Shown here in pieces: positions 8,579-17,066 of a DNA stretch of 64,000 bases. This stretch comes from Pseudomonadota bacterium (GTDB taxonomy: Bacteria; Pseudomonadota; Gammaproteobacteria; UBA5335). The DNA lies in the NCBI GenBank assembly GCA_034189865.1, contig JAXHTV010000013.1, forward strand, positions 1 through 64,000, given 5' to 3'. Both the position numbers and the translations under genes were made by a program. The notes below the pieces were generated by a model, which was not told the DNA's origin, did no database searches, and saw nothing but the letters and a program-made list of their open reading frames with translations. Each line of letters starts with the position of its first letter. The first letter of the stretch is position 1.

Positions 8579-10971
8579 ATGCGCCGCAGTTGCTTCGCAG
8601 GACCGATCCCCTCGGTGAATTCGCGTTGCGTCGGTTGGCGCCGGAGGGCGATGCGGAGCAGGTCCAACGCTGGACCCGTGAGCCCTATGCCCGTTATTGG
8701 GGCATGTTGGATTCATCGGTGTCCGACGTGGCGGCGTTCTACGCCCAGTTGAATACCAAGCCGGGCTGTGCCGCCTACCTCGGCCTGTTCAATGGCGAGC
8801 CGAGCTTTCTGGTGGAGCGCTACGATCCGGCGACTGACCCCGTGGGCGGTTGTTACTGCGTGCGGCCCGGCGATGTCGGCATGCATCTTCTCATCGCACC
8901 GACCGATGAGCCACTGCACGGATTCAGTTTGGCGGTGATGCGTACCGTCATGGCTTACCTGTTCAGCCGGCCGGAGACGCGCCGGGTGGTGGTGGAGCCG
9001 GACTGGCGAAACCACAAGATTCACGCGTTGAATCGACGGGTCGGATTCGTCCATCGGCAAGTGGTGCAAATGGGGGAAAAAACCGCCTATCTGGCTTTTT
9101 GTACGCGGCGCCAGTACGACGCGGCGCTGCGTTGGCAAACCGCTCTGTCAGATACGCATGTACCTGTTTCCGCAGCCGAAAGCGTGCAAGCGGTGGGCGG
9201 TCCGCAATGGCAGGCCGTAAACCGCGCCCTGGTCCGTAAGTGTTTGGCGGAGTTTTCCCACGAGCGGATTATTCAACCGGTACTTGCCGCGCGGCAGGGG
9301 GAGTGGGGACGCTATGGATTGACCAGCCCGTGCGGAGCGGTTGCGTATGCCTTCAAGGCGCGGCGGTTGCCGCTGGATCATTGGGATATTGATCCGGCTT
9401 CCATCGAAAAATGGGTCCATGGACAGCCTGCGGCGCCGGATGCTGCCGAGTTCGTCGTGGAGTTTGCCGAGACGCTTGGGATCAAGCCACAGAATCTGCC
9501 GGTTTACGTCGAAGAGGTCGCGGCCACCGCGGCGGCGCGTGCGCGTAAATACCAGGCCTGCCCGTGGTCGGCCGAGGAACTGGCTGGTGCGGATTTCCAG
9601 ACCATCGAGACGGCCATGACCGAGGGCCATCCGGCGTTCATCGCCAACAGCGGGCGGATCGGCTTCGATGCCCAGGACATGCAGCGCTACGCGCCCGAGG
9701 CGGCATCCCCGGTGCAGCTCATCTGGTTGGCGGTTCACTGTAGTCGGGCGCGGTTTTCCGGAAGCCGGGATCTTGACTACCAACAATTGATGGACGAAGA
9801 GCTCGATATCACCACCCGTCGGCGCTTCGAGAAGCACCTGACGGATTCGGGTCGCGCACCCGAGGACTATCTTTGGATGCCCGTCCATCCCTGGCAGTGG
9901 GTCAATAAGCTCTCCCATCTGTTTGCGGGGGAGCTGGCCACGGGACATCTGGTGTATCTCGGGCGGAGTGACGACGCCTATCTGGCCCAGCAATCCATCC
10001 GAACGCTGTTTGATGTCAGCAATCCCGGTAAGCGCTACGTCAAGACGGCGCTTTCGGTGTTGAACATGGGGTTCACACGCGGTCTGTCGCCGGACTACAT
10101 GCAAACCAACCCCGCGGTCAACGATTGGGTGGCCAATCTGGTGGAAGAGGATCCCTACCTGCAGCAGCAAGGGTTTTGTGTGCTGCGGGAGGTTGCCGGT
10201 ATCGGCTACAGCCACCCGTTGTACGGCAAGGAGCCGCTGCGCGGCGGTCATCTGAACAAAACCTTGGCCGCCTTGTGGCGGGAAAGTCCGGTACACCGGC
10301 TCAGCGGCCATCAGCGCTTGATGACCATGGCGGCCTTGTTGCATGTGGATGCCGAAGGCGACGCGCTGCTACCGCAGCTGATTCGGCGCTCCGGGCGATC
10401 CATCGATGCCTGGCTGACGCGCTATTTTCGCGCCTACCTGACGCCGGTTCTGCATTGCTATTACCGCTACGGACTGGTGTTCATGCCCCATGGGGAAAAC
10501 GTGATCCTGGTGATTGAGGACGATGTGCCGGTGGGCGCGATCATGAAAGACATCGGTGAGGAAGTCTCGGTGCTCAATGGACGCACGCCGGTGCCCGGGA
10601 AAATCGCCCGCATCGCGGTCAAGATGCCCGAAGACAAAGAAACGTTGTCCATCTTTACTGATGTGTTCGACTGCTTTTTTCGGTATCTCAGTGCGATCTT
10701 GCTCGATCAGGCTGATTATCCGCCCGCTCGCTTTTGGGCCCGGGTGGCGGACTGCGTGATTGCCTACCAGCAGGCACACCCGCGAATGGCCGAGCGCTTT
10801 GCCGAACGGAATTTGTTCGCCGAGCGGTTCAAGTTGTCCTGTCTGAATCGTCTGCAACTGAGAAACAATCAGCAGCTGATCGATCTGGCCGATCCGTTCG
10901 AGGCGCTTTCCTTTGCCGGCCAGCTGGACAACCCCATTACGGCTTACCGTCCGAACCGGAGATCGACATGA
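8545..10971 (+). CDS. dfoC: Fused acyltransferase/NIS siderophore synthetase (DfoC-like)
   Basis: An 808-residue two-domain enzyme. Residues 20-190 are a GNAT-type N-acyltransferase of the IucB/DesC kind, with the signature EPDWRNHKIHALNRRVGF at 151-168. Residues 215-808 are an IucA/IucC (NRPS-independent) synthetase with GHPAFIANSGRIGF at 361-374, an HPWQW motif near 450 and a C-terminal FhuF-like segment with MPHGENVILV. The first domain should succinylate or acetylate the N-hydroxy diamine; the second uses ATP to condense and cyclise the units. The same fusion is known as DfoC in Erwinia desferrioxamine clusters. I chose GTG 8545 because GGGAG precedes it by 6 bases. The frame is open further upstream, but there it only shadows the transporter. 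Confidence 0.88.
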   Translation: MAITRTHALGLNAPQLLRRTDPLGEFALRRLAPEGDAEQVQRWTREPYARYWGMLDSSVSDVAAFYAQLNTKPGCAAYLGLFNGEPSFLVERYDPATDPVGGCYCVRPGDVGMHLLIAPTDEPLHGFSLAVMRTVMAYLFSRPETRRVVVEPDWRNHKIHALNRRVGFVHRQVVQMGEKTAYLAFCTRRQYDAALRWQTALSDTHVPVSAAESVQAVGGPQWQAVNRALVRKCLAEFSHERIIQPVLAARQGEWGRYGLTSPCGAVAYAFKARRLPLDHWDIDPASIEKWVHGQPAAPDAAEFVVEFAETLGIKPQNLPVYVEEVAATAAARARKYQACPWSAEELAGADFQTIETAMTEGHPAFIANSGRIGFDAQDMQRYAPEAASPVQLIWLAVHCSRARFSGSRDLDYQQLMDEELDITTRRRFEKHLTDSGRAPEDYLWMPVHPWQWVNKLSHLFAGELATGHLVYLGRSDDAYLAQQSIRTLFDVSNPGKRYVKTALSVLNMGFTRGLSPDYMQTNPAVNDWVANLVEEDPYLQQQGFCVLREVAGIGYSHPLYGKEPLRGGHLNKTLAALWRESPVHRLSGHQRLMTMAALLHVDAEGDALLPQLIRRSGRSIDAWLTRYFRAYLTPVLHCYYRYGLVFMPHGENVILVIEDDVPVGAIMKDIGEEVSVLNGRTPVPGKIARIAVKMPEDKETLSIFTDVFDCFFRYLSAILLDQADYPPARFWARVADCVIAYQQAHPRMAERFAERNLFAERFKLSCLNRLQLRNNQQLIDLADPFEALSFAGQLDNPITAYRPNRRST

Positions 10972-12137
10972 GTGTCACGCCCGATATACGGGGTTTCACG
11001 GCGACCGGACAGCCTGATCCGCTCACCGCCCACTCCGTAACCCCCGGCGTTTCCTCCCCCAGCGCGCGGGTGTTTGCCATTGATATGGCGCGGGGTGCGG
11101 CGGTGCTTTTTATGATCGCCGTCCACACCTTGTGGATGTTCGGAACCCGCGAGGCCCAAGTGGAATCCGGGTTCGGCCAGTGGGTCCATATTGCCGGCCA
11201 AGGCGCTTGTGCGTTTCTTATTACCATGGGATTTTCGTTCATGGTGGTGCGCGACCGGAGTCTGGGTCGCGCCCTGCGCCGTGGCGTGGTCATTTTGCTG
11301 GTGGCCTATGGCCTGAATACGCTGAAGTTCATCGTGCCCATTTACGTGTTCGGCACTATGCCCGAAGCGTTCATCGAGGCTTATGGCTGGCGGTCGCCAC
11401 TGACGCTAAATCAGGCGCTATACCTCGTGGCCACCGGCGACATCTTACCCATGGCCGGTATCTCGTTCGTCCTGATCGGTTTGGTACGCCACTGGGTGTC
11501 GAACAAGTACGGGGTATTGGCCCTCGCCTTCGTCGCGGTGGGGTTCTCCGCGTTGGTTCGCGGAACCCGTATCGGGCACCCGGTGGCGGATTACTGCCTG
11601 GATCTGCTCTGGGGTACGGAGTGGAACGTATATTTCCCGGTGTTTCCCTGGATCGCCAACATTTTGGTGGGCATGTTCCTGGGTATGCATTACCTGGAGA
11701 AGGGTCGCGATGAGCAGGCGTTGTTTCGGGCGGCGGGAATTCTCGGGCCGATCCTGTTGATCGGCGGCGGCGCGATCACCCTCACGGATTGGGCATACCA
11801 CTTTAACGATTTCTTCCACACCGGACCCGGTGGGGCGGTGTATCTCATCGGCGCCGGGCTGTGTGTGTTCTACCTCGGCGCCAGGTTTGTCGCCACGCCC
11901 TTTCGGGACCGGCAATGGTTTCGCGTTTCCCTGACCTACCTGAGCGCCCATGTCACCACCCTCTACGTCGTGCAGTGGACGCTGATCTGCTGGTTCATGG
12001 GGCTGATTGGCTATCAGACCCTGGGGGTCTGGCAAGTTGTGGGGATGATGCCGGTGATGGTTGTGGCCACCTTGGGTGTGGAGTGGATGCTACGCCGGGC
12101 GGTTGGGCAGTTGCGGCGGCAACAGCTGAGCGCGTGA
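10968..12137 (+). CDS. Polytopic membrane protein, DUF1624/HGSNAT-like acyltransferase family
   Basis: A 389-residue protein with a hydrophilic N terminus of about 33 residues and roughly ten membrane segments. The first segment reads RVFAIDMARGAAVLFMIAVH, the pattern of DUF1624/heparan-alpha-glucosaminide N-acetyltransferase-like and related membrane acyltransferases. H53 sits where the catalytic histidine of HGSNAT lies. Its ATG overlaps the synthetase stop (ATGA), so it is made with the siderophore enzymes. It may transfer an acyl group to the siderophore at the membrane or help its export. Neither is shown by sequence, and the family assignment itself is moderate. It is not one of the standard dfo genes I know. 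Confidence 0.6.
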   Translation: MSVTPDIRGFTATGQPDPLTAHSVTPGVSSPSARVFAIDMARGAAVLFMIAVHTLWMFGTREAQVESGFGQWVHIAGQGACAFLITMGFSFMVVRDRSLGRALRRGVVILLVAYGLNTLKFIVPIYVFGTMPEAFIEAYGWRSPLTLNQALYLVATGDILPMAGISFVLIGLVRHWVSNKYGVLALAFVAVGFSALVRGTRIGHPVADYCLDLLWGTEWNVYFPVFPWIANILVGMFLGMHYLEKGRDEQALFRAAGILGPILLIGGGAITLTDWAYHFNDFFHTGPGGAVYLIGAGLCVFYLGARFVATPFRDRQWFRVSLTYLSAHVTTLYVVQWTLICWFMGLIGYQTLGVWQVVGMMPVMVVATLGVEWMLRRAVGQLRRQQLSA

Positions 12138-12241
12138 GCGGTTGTATTCCGAGTGGATGCCGGGCTGCCTCGAATTGCCAATGGTCCGGTGGAAATTCGC
12201 GAAACGCTTTGTGCTGTTTTAATCGGGATTAGGAATCAAAC

Positions 12242-14431
12242 ATGTTTGGGTTACAAATTCTAAGGCGCTTAATCACGCTATTCGGGGTCGTGTTATTGGT
12301 CTTTCCGGGGGTAGCCGCGGCTGAAGGGACGGAGCCCCGAGAGCTGCCGACCTTGGTCGTGGAAAGCGAAACCTACCGCAGCACCGCGACCAAATCGGCA
12401 TTGGAACCGGAGGAGACGCCGGGCAGTATTACAGTGATTGACAGCGAGGCACTAGAGCGGCGCGGCGGCGACTCGGTGAGCGAAGCGCTGCGCTATACCC
12501 CCGGGGTGACGCCGGAGTTACGTGGTGGCGGCATTACCCGGCTGGATCAGTACACGATCCGTGGCTTTCAGAACTACCAAACGGCTTACGACGGCTTGTT
12601 GCTGCTTTTCAACGGCTGGAATTTGCAGCCGCAGATTGATTTGGCGGCGGTGGAACGGGTCGAGGTCTTCAAGGGGCCGGCGTCGGTTCTTTACGGCAAC
12701 CAGCCGCCCGGCGGGCTGGTAAATCTGTTGGCCAAACAACCGAGTGTCGATCGCTACAACGAACTGCGCTTTGCGCTGGGTAGTCGGAATCTGGTCGAAG
12801 TGCAAGGCGAGTTTACCGGGCAAGTGGCCGACTCCCCGATTTCCTACAGTGTGGTTGCCTTGGGCCGCCAACGCGACGGCCAAGCGATTACCTCGGAGGA
12901 AGAGCGCTATCTGTTCGCGCCGACGGTGAATTGGCAGCTGACGCCCGATACCTCGTTGAACCTGAATTTGTACTACCAGGATGATCCCTCGGCCGGTATC
13001 TACAATTCGTTACCGGCCAAGGGCACGGTGTATTCGAATCCCAACGGACGGCTCGAGCCGGACGCGTATGCGGGGGATGCCAACTACAATACCTTCGACC
13101 GGCAGATCATCATGCCGGGCTATCAGTTAGCCCATCGTTTCGGTCAGCGCTGGTCGTTTTTGCAGAACGCGCGTTTGCTCAAGGGCGATCTGTACCAGGA
13201 GAATACTTACAATACTGGCCTGGAAGCCGATGGCCGGACCTTGAACCGACGGGCGTATCGTACCGAAGAAACCAGCGAAGGGATCACCATCGACAACCAG
13301 CTGTCGGGATGGATCGATTTCGCCGGAATGCAACATCATCTGTTGCTGGGGCTGGATTATCTCAAGCTGGAATCCGGCATTATTTATCAGGATACGATCG
13401 CCGCGCCCCTCGACCTCTACGATCCGAATAACCGGGCCATTGATCCGGATGCATTGCGCTATGACATCGGGCTGGCCGATGTGCGTTCCATCGGCGATCT
13501 AAGGGCGTTGCTGGATTTCCGCGGGCGACAACTGAGTAGTGATTTCGATCTGGAATACGAGCAGACCGGGGTTTATCTGCAAGATCAGGTTCGTCTGGGC
13601 CGTTGGATACTGATCGCCGGTGGTCGTTACGATCGCTACGAGCAACGTGAGGACGGAAGGAAATACGGCTTCGAGGTACGAGACACCTTCGAGCAGACCG
13701 ACTTCAACGGCCGGGTGGGCATGCTCTACCAGTTCGACAACGGCTTTTCGCCCTACGTCAGTTATTCCGAGAGCTTCGAAGCCCTGGCCGGAACCGATCG
13801 CAACGGCAACAAGTTCGTGCCGGCGGAGGCGGCTCAGTGGGAAGCCGGGGTTAAGTACAGCTCCTTCGACTATCGGCATACCGTGACCCTAAGCGCCTTC
13901 AATATCACAAAGGAAAATGACCTCACCCGCGACCCGCAGGGCGGGCCATATGACCTGATTCAGGCCGGTGAGATTCGCTCCCGTGGCGTGGAGCTGGAGG
14001 CGTTCAGTGAGCCGCTTCATAATTTGCGTTTGTCGTTGAATGCGACGCTGCTCGACGCCGAGATCACTAGAGACAACCGTGGGCTGGCGGGTAAGACACC
14101 GGTTTGGGTCATCGAAGAGTCGGCATCGTTGTGGGCCAACTACGCCTTTGATGTCGGACCCTGGGCGGGTCTTGATGTGGGTGCAGGTTTGCGCTACGCC
14201 GGCAAGACGCAGTTGGATTCGTTGAATAGCGATACTGTGCCGTCCCGAACACTGGTGGACACGAGTGTGCTCTATGATCTCGGGCAGCTACATCCTCGCC
14301 TGACATCGATGACCGCGACTTTGACCGCGGCCAATGTATTCGATGAGACCTATTACACCTGTTTCGATGCCAACAATTGCTGGTTCGGCGAGGAGCGCAT
14401 TTACGAGGCCGGGTTGCGATACGTATTTTGA
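12242..14431 (+). CDS. TonB-dependent siderophore receptor
   Basis: A 729-residue outer-membrane receptor. A signal peptide ends near residue 27 (GVAAA), and the TonB-box region ELPTLVVE follows. The plug domain runs to about residue 165, with TPGSITVIDSEALERR and VEVFKGPASVLYGNQPPGG. A 22-strand-type barrel then ends in the outer-membrane C-terminal signal YVF. It is of the FhuA/FoxR/FecA kind without a visible N-terminal signalling domain, and no sigma/anti-sigma pair is adjacent. Lying 104 bases after the synthetase-linked membrane gene, it probably imports the ferric hydroxamate made by this locus. No separate Fur box is visible in that gap, so it likely depends on the upstream promoter. 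Confidence 0.9.
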   Translation: MFGLQILRRLITLFGVVLLVFPGVAAAEGTEPRELPTLVVESETYRSTATKSALEPEETPGSITVIDSEALERRGGDSVSEALRYTPGVTPELRGGGITRLDQYTIRGFQNYQTAYDGLLLLFNGWNLQPQIDLAAVERVEVFKGPASVLYGNQPPGGLVNLLAKQPSVDRYNELRFALGSRNLVEVQGEFTGQVADSPISYSVVALGRQRDGQAITSEEERYLFAPTVNWQLTPDTSLNLNLYYQDDPSAGIYNSLPAKGTVYSNPNGRLEPDAYAGDANYNTFDRQIIMPGYQLAHRFGQRWSFLQNARLLKGDLYQENTYNTGLEADGRTLNRRAYRTEETSEGITIDNQLSGWIDFAGMQHHLLLGLDYLKLESGIIYQDTIAAPLDLYDPNNRAIDPDALRYDIGLADVRSIGDLRALLDFRGRQLSSDFDLEYEQTGVYLQDQVRLGRWILIAGGRYDRYEQREDGRKYGFEVRDTFEQTDFNGRVGMLYQFDNGFSPYVSYSESFEALAGTDRNGNKFVPAEAAQWEAGVKYSSFDYRHTVTLSAFNITKENDLTRDPQGGPYDLIQAGEIRSRGVELEAFSEPLHNLRLSLNATLLDAEITRDNRGLAGKTPVWVIEESASLWANYAFDVGPWAGLDVGAGLRYAGKTQLDSLNSDTVPSRTLVDTSVLYDLGQLHPRLTSMTATLTAANVFDETYYTCFDANNCWFGEERIYEAGLRYVF

Positions 14432-14491
14432 TCCATCAGCGGGTCGTGGGGGCGCACTGCCGGGCGGGATGGGAGATTAAAAGGTTGGGAT

Positions 14492-15040
14492 ATGATGACA
14501 GGATGGATTGCGCTGGCGACTGACGCCTCAGGCGTCGCCCTATTGTATAGCGCCTGGTCGGCGAAGGGCCGTTCGCGGCGGCGGTTGGCTATTGGGGGTT
14601 GGTTGTTGGTTGCGACCTCATTCGCGGCGTGGGCCGGGATTAGCGGTTGGGAGTACGCGGCGGTCTACGTTTGTGTTGCCACTGCCGTTTTCGCTTGGGC
14701 CGTGGTCTTTTTTCGACGTCAATCCAAGCCATCGGCGGTTAATCACCGCCCGCGCGATCGTGTGCAATGGCCGGGCGGGACTAGAATCCGCCGGGTGGCG
14801 GCTCGGCTGATCGTGTTTGGTCCCCTCGCTTTCCTGTCGAGTGCCACCGCCGGGTTGGTGCTGGTTGGGTTCTTGCCGGGTGATCCGGCCGACCGGCTTG
14901 CCCTCGGCAGCTTCGGCTTTTTGATCGGTTGGGCGTTATGGGGCGTTTGGGTGGCCGCTGCGGAACGTCTGCGCGCACCCGCCTTGGCGGCGACCGGTGT
15001 CATTGCCGCTAATGTCGCCCTGCTGACATTCGTTCCATAG
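14492..15040 (+). CDS. Small integral membrane protein of iron-uptake locus
   Basis: A 182-residue protein with five likely membrane helices and a basic loop around residues 74-100. I do not recognise a named family. It lies 60 bases after the receptor gene and 2 bases before the PepSY gene, so it is very likely translated with both. In such loci, small membrane proteins of this size often accompany PepSY proteins in handling ferric siderophores at the inner membrane. That is inference from position. The start may be either ATG 14492 or the adjacent ATG 14495. Confidence 0.65.
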   Translation: MMTGWIALATDASGVALLYSAWSAKGRSRRRLAIGGWLLVATSFAAWAGISGWEYAAVYVCVATAVFAWAVVFFRRQSKPSAVNHRPRDRVQWPGGTRIRRVAARLIVFGPLAFLSSATAGLVLVGFLPGDPADRLALGSFGFLIGWALWGVWVAAAERLRAPALAATGVIAANVALLTFVP

Positions 15041-15042
15041 CC

Positions 15043-16464
15043 ATGGGCCGGCGAATTTCACCGGCGACCGTTCGCCGCTCCCTTTCGGCGCACTCAGGAA
15101 TCGGATTGGTCGTCGGTGCTCTGATGTATCTGATTTGTCTGACCGGCACACTGGTGGTGTTTTTCGAAGAGTTCGAGCGTTGGGAGCAACCTCAAGTCAC
15201 CGAAAACACCGATTATTCCGGATCGCAAATCGATGCGGCAATTGCTAACTTCCTCAAGCAATCCGCTTCGCTACCTGAGACCGTCTACGTTGTGTTGCCG
15301 TCGGTTGCCATGCCGCGCTTGCACCTATCTGCGGGCGACGAGGAGTGGTTCGTGGACGCCGACGGTACGCTGGGGATACGCTCTGAAGCGCGCTGGACGC
15401 GGATGTTGCAATCCTTGCATATCCAGCTCCATCTCCCCACGGTTCCCGGTGTGATTTTCGTGGGTGCATTGGGCGTTTTCCTCTGCAGCTTGATTTTTTC
15501 CGGGCTGTTGGCCCATCCGACCATCGTCCGTGATGCGTTCCGGCTCCGTACCGGAGGTGCGGGGCGTCTGGCGAAGGTGGATCTCCACAACCGTCTCAGC
15601 GTCTGGGGCTTGCCGTTCCACTTGATGATCGCACTGACCGGTGCCTTTCTGGGTTTGGTTAGTCTGTTTTACGCGGGCGTTGCGGAGACTTTTCACGACG
15701 GTGATCGCGAGCAAGTTTTCGCCCAAATGTACGGGTCAGACCCGGTGGTGTTTGTGCAGGAAGCGGTCTCGCCGGATGTGGATTCGGCATTGCGGTCGCT
15801 GGCGCTCGTGGACCCGAAGGCTGAGCCGATGTATGTCGCCCTGATGCATCCCGGCACGCGCCGGCAGTATGTGGAGATTGCCGCCCGCGTTCCCCGAAGA
15901 CTGATTTATTCGGAGATTTACCGTTTCACGTCGGCGGGCGAATACATGAATCGTCAGGCGCTGTCAGACGGGCCGCGTGGACGCCAGGTTGCCTACTCGG
16001 TTTATCGCTTGCACTTCGGGAACTTCGCCGGTCTATGGGTGAAGCTGCTTTACGGATTGATGGGATTGGCGTTGACGGCGATATGCGTGACCGGGGTCAA
16101 TATCTGGTTGGCCAAGCGCGCCTATCGCAGCGCGGTCAACGATCTGTGGGCAGGGTTTGTCTGGGGCGCACCGTTGGCCTTGTCGGTGGCCGCGTCAGGG
16201 GCGCTGCTTGGTGTCACGCCGTTGCCGGTTTTCGCACTGGGTCTTTTCACGGCCTGTTTGTTGGGTGTGATCCTACAAGACGAACGGAAAACCGCGAGGT
16301 GGCTGGTCTGGGCCTTAGCGGGCGGCTTGGCCGCCGTGGCCGTGATTCATCTGGCCCGATTCGGTATCCAAACGCAGACCGGGGCGACCGGTTGGGTTAA
16401 TGGCACGCTAATCGCAGTTGCGCTGGTTGCGGCTGTCCTGGGAGCCGGGTTACGCGGACGCTAA
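15043..16464 (+). CDS. PepSY-associated TM helix protein, probable ferric-siderophore reductase/uptake
   Basis: A 473-residue PepSY-TM protein. The first helix contains the family start pattern HSGIGLVVGALMYLICLTGT. A PepSY-type periplasmic domain lies between helices 1 and 2 (about residues 50-130). Helix pairs follow, with DLHNRLSVWGLPFHLMIALT near residue 185, where histidines could bind haem. Extra helices at the C terminus make it longer than the minimal family. FoxB, PiuB and related PepSY proteins act in release or reduction of iron from siderophores at the inner membrane. Its place after the receptor fits that role. A strong terminator palindrome follows at 16502. Confidence 0.82.
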   Translation: MGRRISPATVRRSLSAHSGIGLVVGALMYLICLTGTLVVFFEEFERWEQPQVTENTDYSGSQIDAAIANFLKQSASLPETVYVVLPSVAMPRLHLSAGDEEWFVDADGTLGIRSEARWTRMLQSLHIQLHLPTVPGVIFVGALGVFLCSLIFSGLLAHPTIVRDAFRLRTGGAGRLAKVDLHNRLSVWGLPFHLMIALTGAFLGLVSLFYAGVAETFHDGDREQVFAQMYGSDPVVFVQEAVSPDVDSALRSLALVDPKAEPMYVALMHPGTRRQYVEIAARVPRRLIYSEIYRFTSAGEYMNRQALSDGPRGRQVAYSVYRLHFGNFAGLWVKLLYGLMGLALTAICVTGVNIWLAKRAYRSAVNDLWAGFVWGAPLALSVAASGALLGVTPLPVFALGLFTACLLGVILQDERKTARWLVWALAGGLAAVAVIHLARFGIQTQTGATGWVNGTLIAVALVAAVLGAGLRGR

Positions 16465-16501
16465 CCGCACTTCATCAGTTTATGGCCGCTGCGCCTTCTG
16501 G

Positions 16502-16535
16502 CAAAACGGGGGTGTCTGCAGACACCCCCGTTTTG
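16502..16535. terminator. Perfect 34-bp palindrome, bidirectional terminator
   Basis: A 15-base arm (CAAAACGGGGGTGTC) and its exact complement flank TGCA, so the whole 34 bases are a perfect palindrome. A-rich bases begin it and TTTTG ends it, giving a GC-rich stem with a short U-tract on either strand. It lies 37 bases after the PepSY stop and 51 bases from the stop of the convergent small gene, so it can end transcription from both sides. Confidence 0.85.
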
Positions 16536-16586
16536 GGACGTCAATCCCGTCCGCGAGGAAGCAGGAAAATCATTCCGCTCGCCCGA

Positions 16587-16880
16587 TCAGTCGAGAATCG
16601 CCTCGAGAATATCGATTAGTACGGGCGGAATAGCGAATTCGGTTTCCAAGCTCTTTTCGAACGTGAAGAACTCCACGTTGGTGCCTCCACCGAAGGTTCC
16701 GAACGCGCCTTCGTAGGCGTATCCATAGCCGCCACCGAAACCACCACCAATGCTAAAGGAGGCTTGCCCGGTGACCGCTTTCAGCTCGGCATCGGCCATG
16801 GGGCGGAGCTCGGCGTGGGCAGCCAGCGGTAGGGCAAACAGACTTGTGGCGATCAAGGTGGTCTTGAGAACAGATTCCAT
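16587..16880 (-). CDS. Small secreted glycine-rich protein
   Basis: A 97-residue protein with a clear Sec signal peptide (hydrophobic core TTLIATSLFALPLA, cleavage after AHA at about residue 23). The mature start contains ELRPMADAELKAVTGQA. The pattern of acidic, EL, then VTGQA is shared by short exported proteins found in several gammaproteobacteria, some of them near pilus-like systems. The middle is glycine and aromatic rich (GGGFGGGYGYAYEG), and the end is hydrophobic and acidic. AAGGAG precedes the ATG. Function is unknown; a surface or fibre component is one possibility. It is monocistronic, with a terminator behind it and the V-ATPase operon ending 186 bases upstream. Confidence 0.7.
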   Translation of the reverse strand: MESVLKTTLIATSLFALPLAAHAELRPMADAELKAVTGQASFSIGGGFGGGYGYAYEGAFGTFGGGTNVEFFTFEKSLETEFAIPPVLIDILEAILD

Positions 16881-17066
16881 AGGGATGACTCCTTAACTTC
16901 TGGTTTGGATGTGACATCTCAATGATGTCGCGGTTAAGTAAAGCTCACCATAAGTTTGGCAAAGTCATCGAGCGATTCAAGTGTCCGTTTTTGTAACTTT
17001 GTCACTTGATTTTTTGGTATTGTGTGCTTCTCGCGGCGCTGGCGATTCAGAGTGATCGGGTCAGCT

